Assembly (NCBI GenBank): GCA_934121875.1
Contig: CAKOVG010000001.1
Coordinates: forward strand, 1-64,000
From: an uncultured Clostridia bacterium
GTDB lineage: Bacteria > Bacillota > Clostridia > TANB77 > CAG-508
Direction: 5' to 3'
DNA length: 64,000 bases
Shown here: positions 58,155 through 64,000 of the stretch, in pieces
Layout of the letters: each line of letters begins with the position of its first letter
Numbering within the stretch: the stretch's first letter is position 1
Translations under genes and position numbers: made by a program
The notes under the pieces: model-generated
What the model saw: the letters and a program-made list of their open reading frames with translations, nothing else
Database searches by the model: none
Told to the model about the DNA's origin: nothing

Positions 58155-59174
58155 TTAAAATTGTTTTAAGAATCTTACATCATTTTCATACAACAAACGC
58201 ATATCATCAATTCCAAATTTGGCCATTGCAATTCTTTCTACGCCAAATCCAAAGGCAAATCCTGAATATTCTTCTGGGTCAATTCCACAGTTTCTAAGTA
58301 CATTTGGGTGTACCATTCCACAACCTAAAAGTTCTATCCAACCTTCTCCTTTACATACTCTACATCCTTTTCCTCCACATACAAAGCATGATACATCAGC
58401 TTCTGCACTTGGTTCTGTAAATGGGAAATGGTGTGGTCTAAACCTAATTTGTGTTTTTTCTCCCAAACATTTTTTAGCAAACATATCTAGTGTTCCTTTT
58501 AAATCAGCCATTGATATATTTTTGTCAATTACTAATCCTTCAATTTGATGAAATACTGGTGAATGTGTTGCATCTACACTGTCTGAACGATATACTGCGC
58601 CTGGGCAAATTATTTTTATTGGTGGCTTTTGGCTTTCCATTACCCTTGCTTGTACTGGTGATGTTTGTGAACGAAGTACTATGTCATCAGTAATATAAAA
58701 TGTGTCTTGTATATCTCTTGCTGGGTGGTCTGGTGGTGTATTCAATTTATCAAAATTGTATGTAGCAAGTTCTATTTCTGGTCCATTTGCAATTTCATAT
58801 CCCATACCAATAAATATTTCTTCTACATCTTTGATAATTTGTGTTATTGGGTGTACACTTCCCAAACTTATCTTTTTACTTGGCATTGTAACATCTATGT
58901 TTTCACTTACCAATCTATTTTGTATTTCTAAATCTGCAAAATGTTTTTCTCCTTCTTCTATTTCAGCTTCCAATTCGTCCCTTATTTGGTTTACTAAACT
59001 ACCAATAATTGGTCTTTCTTCTTGTGAAAGACCTCCCATTCCTCTTAGTATTAAAGTAAGCTCACCTTTTTTTCCTAAATATTTAACTCTTACTTCATCT
59101 AATTCTTTTGCATTTTTTGCACCATTTATTTCGTTTAGTGCATTCTCCTTAATTTTAGCAATTTTTTCTTGCAT
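58155..59174 (-). CDS. pheS: Phenylalanyl-tRNA synthetase alpha subunit
   Basis: PheS is the catalytic class II subunit. The 339-residue protein has a coiled-coil N-terminus, motif [22 protein letters not shown], and the C-terminal [22 protein letters not shown] with [12 protein letters not shown] 59174 lies behind GGAAAGGAAG, and the frame extends upstream into the T-box without a site. It also holds a Cys-rich insertion [17 protein letters not shown] seen in many bacterial PheS. Confidence 0.97.
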   Translation of the reverse strand: MQEKIAKIKENALNEINGAKNAKELDEVRVKYLGKKGELTLILRGMGGLSQEERPIIGSLVNQIRDELEAEIEEGEKHFADLEIQNRLVSENIDVTMPSKKISLGSVHPITQIIKDVEEIFIGMGYEIANGPEIELATYNFDKLNTPPDHPARDIQDTFYITDDIVLRSQTSPVQARVMESQKPPIKIICPGAVYRSDSVDATHSPVFHQIEGLVIDKNISMADLKGTLDMFAKKCLGEKTQIRFRPHHFPFTEPSAEADVSCFVCGGKGCRVCKGEGWIELLGCGMVHPNVLRNCGIDPEEYSGFAFGFGVERIAMAKFGIDDMRLLYENDVRFLKQF

Positions 59175-59194
59175 ATAACTTCCTTTCCGGTTAA

Positions 59195-59430
59195 TACAAA
59201 AAATCCGTTTTGCCCTATATAGGACGAAACGGATTCGTGGTACCACCTAAATTTATTAATTATTATAATTAACCTTATTATAGCTTTAACGTTGCAACCG
59301 CTTTTTTCTACTTTGTTTCAAAAAAAGACCTAAAAAAGTGAAATTTCTGTAAAAGTATAGTATAGGTTTCCACCAGCCCTACTCTCTAAAACTACATTGC
59401 CTTTTACCTACTTTGCTTTTTTGTTGGTTT
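59195..59430 (-). promoter_or_regulatory. T-box leader of pheST
   Basis: The leader has the T-box core GGTGGTACCACG (near 59234-59246), a terminator stem AATCCGTTT/AAACGGATT with a T-run (59195-59236) and a Stem I region with AGAGAG. A TTC triplet at 59342-59340, in AAATTTCACTT, is a plausible Phe specifier. Uncharged tRNA-Phe would relieve termination. Confidence 0.88.
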
Positions 59431-59620
59431 TATTTTTATGCTCTATATTTTAGCACCAATTTATGGTAAAATCAAGTGTTTTTTGATTATTTCAAATTTT
59501 CTATATTTACGCACCATACAATACACTATCCATTTTTGTTACATTTTATTATACTATAAAAAATTAACTTTTATTTTTTTTATTCATATAATATATCAAA
59601 ATATTTGTGGAGGTATTACT

Positions 59621-60505
59621 GTGAAAAAAAATTTATTTATTGGTTGTGGTACCGCTTTGGTTACTCCTTTTAATGAATATGGGGTTGACTTTGATACTCT
59701 AAAAACTCTTATTGATTTTCAAATTCAGCAAGGTGCTGATGCCCTTATTATTCTTGGAACAACTGGCGAGGCAACTACAATGACTTTAGAAGAAAAAAAG
59801 CAAGTTGTTAAATTTACAATTGACAATGTACATAGGCAAATTCCTATTATTGTTGGAGCTGGTGGTAACAATACAAAAGATGTAATTGAGTTTAGCCAAT
59901 ACCTTGAAAGTGTTGGTGTGGATGGCTTACTGCTTGTTACGCCATATTACAACAAAACTACTCAAAGTGGCTTAATTATGCATTATTCTGAGATTGCAAA
60001 AAATACTTCTCTGCCAATTATTTTATATAATGTACCTAGTAGAACAGGTCTAAATATAGAACCTGAAACTTGTGTAGAACTATCTAAAATTACTAACATT
60101 GTTGCTATAAAAGAAGCAAGTGGTAACATTTCGCAAATAGCTAAAATTGTTAGTTTATGTGGCGACAATTTAAATATTTACTCTGGTAACGATGATCAAA
60201 TTCTTCCTATTTTATCTTTAGGTGGAATTGGTGTTATTTCTGTTCTTTCAAATATTGCACCTACGTTTGTGCATAATATGGTTTTTGATTATTTGAGTGG
60301 TAATTATACTTTGGCAAAAGATTCGCAAATAGAAGCAATTTCTCTTATAAATACTTTATTTAGTGAAACTAACCCTATACCAGTAAAATCAGCACTATCT
60401 ATGATGGGATATGATGGTATGCAAATTCGTTTACCTTTAGTTCCTATGTCATTAGAAGGTCAGAAAAATCTAAAAAAAGAATTACAAAGATTCAAGTTAA
60501 TTTAA
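59621..60505 (+). CDS. dapA: 4-hydroxy-tetrahydrodipicolinate synthase DapA
   Basis: DapA condenses pyruvate and aspartate semialdehyde in the lysine/diaminopimelate pathway. The 294-residue TIM-barrel protein has LFIGCGTALVTPF, the GTTGEATTM loop, catalytic Tyr in PYYNKTTQ and YNVPSRTG, and the Schiff-base lysine in VAIKEASGN. The start is GTG 59621, behind TGGAGG; longer in-frame starts cross the T-box promoter region. dapB lies 774 bases downstream with an HD gene between. Confidence 0.96.
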   Translation: MKKNLFIGCGTALVTPFNEYGVDFDTLKTLIDFQIQQGADALIILGTTGEATTMTLEEKKQVVKFTIDNVHRQIPIIVGAGGNNTKDVIEFSQYLESVGVDGLLLVTPYYNKTTQSGLIMHYSEIAKNTSLPIILYNVPSRTGLNIEPETCVELSKITNIVAIKEASGNISQIAKIVSLCGDNLNIYSGNDDQILPILSLGGIGVISVLSNIAPTFVHNMVFDYLSGNYTLAKDSQIEAISLINTLFSETNPIPVKSALSMMGYDGMQIRLPLVPMSLEGQKNLKKELQRFKLI

Positions 60506-60608
60506 TGTTAATTTTTGTTAATTTATTAAAATTCTATTAAATTAGTATCATTTTGTGGTACTATATGATATAATTAAAATAGAGTTTTTAAAAAGGGGAA
60601 TTTGCTTT

Positions 60609-61160
60609 ATGACAACAAAAGATTTAATAGTTGAAAACACCTCTTTAGAAGAGTTTTTCACTATTATAAATGATTTAGTTAAAAATGTTAAGGTTCAAGA
60701 AATGAAAATATATAATCAACATGCACACACTTCTTGCTATAAGCACTGTATGCAGGTTGCATATTATACCTATATAGTTTGCAAAAAGTTAAACCTAGAC
60801 TATGTTTCTGCCACTCGTGGTGCAATGCTTCATGATTTATTTCTATATGACTGGCACACTCATATTAGAGAAGACAAAAGTTGGAAAGGACAGCATGCTT
60901 TTATGCATCCTAAAATTGCATTAAAAAATGCTACTGAAATTTTTAATTTGAATGATATAGAAAAAGATGTAATTGTTAATCATATGTGGCCAGTTACTAT
61001 TAAATTTCCACATTACAAAGAAACTGTTGTAGTTACTTTTGCAGATAAGTATAGTGCTTTAGTTGAAACTTTTAAACATATTAGAGGCATTTTACATACA
61101 AAAAAATTCTATAAATATGCTTATGTATTTTTAAGTTTAATTGTTTTTAGAATAATATAA
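60609..61160 (+). CDS. HD-domain protein
   Basis: The 183-residue protein has the HD phosphohydrolase pattern: HTSCYKHCMQVAYYTY, then MLHDLFLYDW (the HD pair), then VNHMWPV and VTFADKYSALVETF (second Asp). Such proteins hydrolyse nucleotides or phosphate esters. ATG 60609 lies behind AAAGGGG. It stands between dapA and dapB, in its own unit; an inverted repeat follows. The substrate is not predictable. Confidence 0.85.
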   Translation: MTTKDLIVENTSLEEFFTIINDLVKNVKVQEMKIYNQHAHTSCYKHCMQVAYYTYIVCKKLNLDYVSATRGAMLHDLFLYDWHTHIREDKSWKGQHAFMHPKIALKNATEIFNLNDIEKDVIVNHMWPVTIKFPHYKETVVVTFADKYSALVETFKHIRGILHTKKFYKYAYVFLSLIVFRII

Positions 61161-61190
61161 ATTTGATTGAATATATTAAATTATGATTCC

Positions 61191-61251
61191 TTGGGACGGA
61201 GTTAAAAGTCATTGTTAATTTAAAAAAAGGTGATTTTTGACCCCGTCCCAA
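61191..61251. repeat. Imperfect long inverted repeat upstream of dapB
   Basis: TTGGGACGGAGTTAAAAGTCA and TGATTTTTGACCCCGTCCCAA (given as arms in parts) pair over about 20 bases around a 19-base AT-rich loop. The sequence is GC-rich for its surroundings. No known riboswitch is recognised; it looks like a mobile repeat or terminator. Confidence 0.55.
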
Positions 61252-61279
61252 AAGTCACCCAAAGTTGTTGGAGGTTTTT

Positions 61280-62017
61280 ATGATTAAGGTTTTGGTAAAT
61301 GGTATTAATGGAAAAATGGGTAGTGAAGTTGCAAAGTTGATAAATCTACATCCAAATATGCATTTGTTAGGTGGTCTTAACAGAAAATGTATGCATAACC
61401 TTTCATACCCTATTTACAATGATTTTAACAATATTTTTGAACTTCCTAATGTTATTATTGATTTTTCAACTCCTGAAGCCACTATTGGTATTTTAGATTT
61501 TGCTATATTAAAAAATATTGCGCTTGTAATTGCTACTACTGGTTTTACTAAAGAACAGCAAACTAAAATTTTAGACGCTTCTAAGCATATTGCTATCTTT
61601 CAGTCTGCAAATATGTCTTATGAAATTGCCTTAATGAAGGATATTGTAAGTAATCTTTCTCAAAAGCTTCCAAATTCTGAAATTGAAATTGTAGAAACAC
61701 ATCATAATAGAAAAGTAGACAGTCCTAGTGGAACTGCATTAGCTCTTGCTAATGCTATTCAAGAGGCAAATGATAATAAGTATTATTATGAATTTAATAG
61801 AATGCAAAAACATGAAAAAAGAAATCCAAATGAAATTGGATTTTCTAGTATTCGTGGTGGTAATATTGTTGGTGAACACAGTGTAATATTTTTTAATGAT
61901 AATGAATGTTTTGAGGTTAGGCACACAGCTTATTCTCGCAGTATTTTTGCCGAAGGAGCCTTGAAAGCTGCTGAATTTATAGTAAAGCAACCTGCAGGAT
62001 ATTACAATAATATTTAA
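61280..62017 (+). CDS. dapB: 4-hydroxy-tetrahydrodipicolinate reductase DapB
   Basis: DapB reduces the DapA product with NAD(P)H toward diaminopimelate. The 245-residue protein has the nucleotide-binding start IKVLVNGINGKMGSEVAKL and the signature ETHHNRKVDSPSGTALALAN with SIRGGNIVGEHSVIFF. ATG 61280 lies five bases after GGAGG. Its 3' end overlaps the convergent DUF4363 gene by four bases. Confidence 0.96.
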   Translation: MIKVLVNGINGKMGSEVAKLINLHPNMHLLGGLNRKCMHNLSYPIYNDFNNIFELPNVIIDFSTPEATIGILDFAILKNIALVIATTGFTKEQQTKILDASKHIAIFQSANMSYEIALMKDIVSNLSQKLPNSEIEIVETHHNRKVDSPSGTALALANAIQEANDNKYYYEFNRMQKHEKRNPNEIGFSSIRGGNIVGEHSVIFFNDNECFEVRHTAYSRSIFAEGALKAAEFIVKQPAGYYNNI

Positions 62018-62403
62018 AATATATTTACTATTTTCAGTGTAGATTTGTCTTTTATGTGCTCTAGTATAAATATGCAGTTATTTAAATCTTTTATTGCTAA
62101 GTCATAACTTTCTGTTTCTACCTCAGCTTTCAATTTTGTAAGTTCTGTGCTTACTTTTTCGAGCTCATCATGTTCTATATAATAAGCTAAAGTTTCTGAC
62201 TTTTCGTCCCATATATCATTTATTTTACTTATGTGATTTTGAGCTTCATGTTTTTTTACATTTTCATTCGAAATTTCATTTTTAAAAGTATTAAGTTCTT
62301 CATTCATTGTCTTAACTGTTTTATTTGTATTGTTTTGAGTTATAATATTTCCTGCTATAACTAGCACTATTATTATAATTATAATAACTAATTCCTTATA
62401 CAT
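62014..62403 (-). CDS. DUF4363 membrane-anchored protein
   Basis: The 129-residue protein has one N-terminal membrane helix (about 5-22), and a helical, charged body (EDDELEKVSTEL-type repeats). DUF4363 proteins of unknown role typically follow DUF421 genes, and here it is 9 bases after one. The pair probably forms a membrane complex, inferred from the gene order. Confidence 0.8.
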   Translation of the reverse strand: MYKELVIIIIIIVLVIAGNIITQNNTNKTVKTMNEELNTFKNEISNENVKKHEAQNHISKINDIWDEKSETLAYYIEHDELEKVSTELTKLKAEVETESYDLAIKDLNNCIFILEHIKDKSTLKIVNIF

Positions 62404-62412
62404 ATTTCTCCT

Positions 62413-63084
62413 CTATTTTTCTTTTTTCTGACAGAAAATTTGTCCCTTTCCATCATAAGTCACTATTAAGGCTTCGTGTGGTGTCATATTAAATTTCTCC
62501 ACTTGTTTTTTTAGCCATATTTCATTTTTACCAATTTTTCTTAAATTTTCATTTAACATTTTTCCGTCTATTACTAAATCATATGGTAAACCTTCATAAT
62601 CTGGCTCAATATTAAAATCTTCTGGCGTTGTTGTGCGTTTGTTAGGTTTTTGAATGACAGTTACTTGCCCACTTGTTTCTAATATTGCATATTCAACATC
62701 TCCTAAATTTACAACATTGTTTCCTCTTAATCTTTCTTCTAACTCATTTATAGTAAATCTTTCTTTTTTTAAAGCTTTTTCGTCTATCTTTCCTCTATAT
62801 ATTAGTATTGTTGGTCTTCCACACAAAATTTCTCTTCCTCGTATGCTTTTGATGTTTATAATAGAAATTACTAAGTGCATTACTAAAAGTCCTAAGATTG
62901 GTATAATTCCATTTGTAATTGGTATTCCAACATCTGTCATAGGTATTGAAGCTAAATCGGCTATCATAATTGAAATTGCAAGTTCAAATGGCTGTAATTG
63001 TCCTATTTCTCTTTTTCCCATTAACCTCATAACTACTAAAACGAGTATGTATAATACAATAGTTCTTATTAAAGTAATTATCAT
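62413..63084 (-). CDS. DUF421 membrane protein (YetF/YdfR type)
   Basis: The 223-residue protein has three N-terminal membrane helices with the family motif VMRLMGKREIGQLQPFELAISIMIADLASIPM, and a soluble C-terminal domain (RFTINELEERLRGNNVVNLGDVEYAILETSGQ). DUF421 proteins such as YetF are linked to envelope or germination functions in Bacillus, but the role is not settled. It is the first gene of the pair with DUF4363. Confidence 0.9.
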   Translation of the reverse strand: MIITLIRTIVLYILVLVVMRLMGKREIGQLQPFELAISIMIADLASIPMTDVGIPITNGIIPILGLLVMHLVISIINIKSIRGREILCGRPTILIYRGKIDEKALKKERFTINELEERLRGNNVVNLGDVEYAILETSGQVTVIQKPNKRTTTPEDFNIEPDYEGLPYDLVIDGKMLNENLRKIGKNEIWLKKQVEKFNMTPHEALIVTYDGKGQIFCQKKEK

Positions 63085-63227
63085 TTTTTTAATCCTTTCA
63101 TAAGTTTTTAATATAATTTTGAGCTAAAATAAAAAAAAATATTCATTGTTTGAATAATTTTTGTTTTTAAGTAAATAATAAAATTAGCAAACCATGTAAC
63201 TTATTTTAAAATTAAGGAGGTTTAGAC

Positions 63228-63602
63228 ATGTCAAACGAAAATACAAATACAAGATCTAATACTAAAAGTACCACTTGGCAAATAATTGGTAGATTAATTA
63301 CTGCAGCCATAGTTCTTGCTATTACAGCATTTTTTACACCTGGTTTTAACATTAGTAACTTTTGGGCTTTAGCCGCTGCAGCAATTGTACTTACAGTTAT
63401 CGACTATTTAATTACTAAATTTACTGGTTTACATGCTAGTTCTTTTGGTAAAGGTTTTGTAGGTTTTGTTCTTTCTGCTATGGTATTATATGTAACACAA
63501 TACTTTGTTGCAGGTTATACTGTTTCTTGGATGGCCGCAATAGTTGGTGCACTAGTATATGGTGTTGTAGATTACTTTATACCTGGTGAACAACAATATT
63601 AA
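63228..63602 (+). CDS. Small holin-like four-helix membrane protein
   Basis: The 124-residue protein has four membrane helices (from about residue 18 to 115) and short polar ends. It has the shape of the phage_holin_4-like/DUF2512 families found in Firmicute chromosomes. No phage genes are nearby, so a lysis role is unlikely. AAGGAGG precedes the ATG by eight bases, and it has its own terminator. Confidence 0.75.
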   Translation: MSNENTNTRSNTKSTTWQIIGRLITAAIVLAITAFFTPGFNISNFWALAAAAIVLTVIDYLITKFTGLHASSFGKGFVGFVLSAMVLYVTQYFVAGYTVSWMAAIVGALVYGVVDYFIPGEQQY

Positions 63603-63606
63603 AGTA

Positions 63607-63634
63607 AAAGGCTTTTGCAAATGCAAAAGCCTTT
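63607..63634. terminator. Bidirectional terminator between the holin-like gene and glmU
   Basis: AAAGGCTTTTGCA/TGCAAAAGCCTTT forms a perfect stem in the 36 bases between the convergent genes. Confidence 0.88.
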
Positions 63635-63638
63635 ATTT

Positions 63639-64000
<362 letters not shown>

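Noticed and set aside
59438..59620. Longer dapA frame starting at 59438
   Set aside because: The added residues do not fit DapA and cross the pheST leader; GTG 59621 has a TGGAGG site.
61161..61279. Lysine riboswitch before dapB
   Set aside because: The sequence is too short and shows only one long hairpin, with no lysine-riboswitch core.

Overview
The window is AT-rich DNA from an endospore-forming Firmicute of the class Clostridia. The evidence is the spoIIA operon with spoIID and spoIIQ-type genes, SepF/DivIVA division proteins, HrcA/CIRCE heat-shock control, T-box aminoacyl-tRNA synthetase leaders, GTG/TTG starts behind strong AGGAGG sites, and a type of prepilin-like surface protein common in gut Clostridia. 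No genus can be named from the sequence alone. Most genes lie on the minus strand and are housekeeping genes.

Layout (minus strand unless noted). 1-5.2 kb: a cut DUF2752 gene, a TM2 protein, the sporulation island spoIIAA-spoIIAB-sigF-spoIID-spoIIQ, a decayed reading frame and an unknown membrane-anchored protein. 5.3-16.7 kb: T-box/valS, a small membrane protein, a plus-strand rluA-type pseudouridine synthase that looks leaderless, ftsH, a DUF1189 protein, cysS and a class A PBP with a PASTA domain. 16.8-24.8 kb: hrcA-grpE-dnaK-dnaJ behind a CIRCE operator plus a CIRCE-like repeat, hemW, a MITE-like element, whiA, prmC and a probable 6S RNA. 25.0-27.4 kb: the accessory region, with an array of hairpins and a prepilin-anchored FGE/SUMF-fold protein. 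The last ~50 codons of that gene have the codon signature of a diversity-generating retroelement (DGR) variable region, and a decayed fragment of a second copy lies upstream. No reverse transcriptase or template repeat is in the window.

27.4-43.8 kb: plus-strand minimal SUF pair (sufC-sufB-like), then minus-strand GH15 enzyme, beta-CASP metallohydrolase, unknown coiled-coil protein, ftsK, a coiled-coil ATPase-like protein, rsmD, divIVA, sepF, HlyD-like protein, miaA, a membrane protein and mutL. 43.8-45.6 kb: a cluster of very small genes (two Cys/Gly-rich microproteins and one basic microprotein), an unknown duplicated-domain protein behind a consensus promoter, tRNA-Gln and tRNA-His, and a duplicated tRNA-Gln 3' end. 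45.7-52.1 kb: sortase, HIT protein, an unusually short alaS, mtaB, and groEL-groES with CIRCE. 52.2-64 kb: plus-strand mutS2 and an arginase-family gene, T-box/pheS-pheT, plus-strand dapA, HD protein and dapB, minus-strand DUF4363/DUF421 pair, a holin-like membrane protein and the cut 3' part of glmU.

The genes form coherent modules: forespore sigma-factor control with the engulfment zipper, protein quality control under HrcA, division-site assembly, tRNA charging and modification, mismatch and recombination control, and lysine/diaminopimelate synthesis. The parts most worth a second look are the candidate DGR target and its hairpins (25.25-26.9 kb), the MITE-like element at 22.8-23.0 kb, the small-gene/tRNA region at 44-45.6 kb, and compartment-specific promoters inside the sporulation island.
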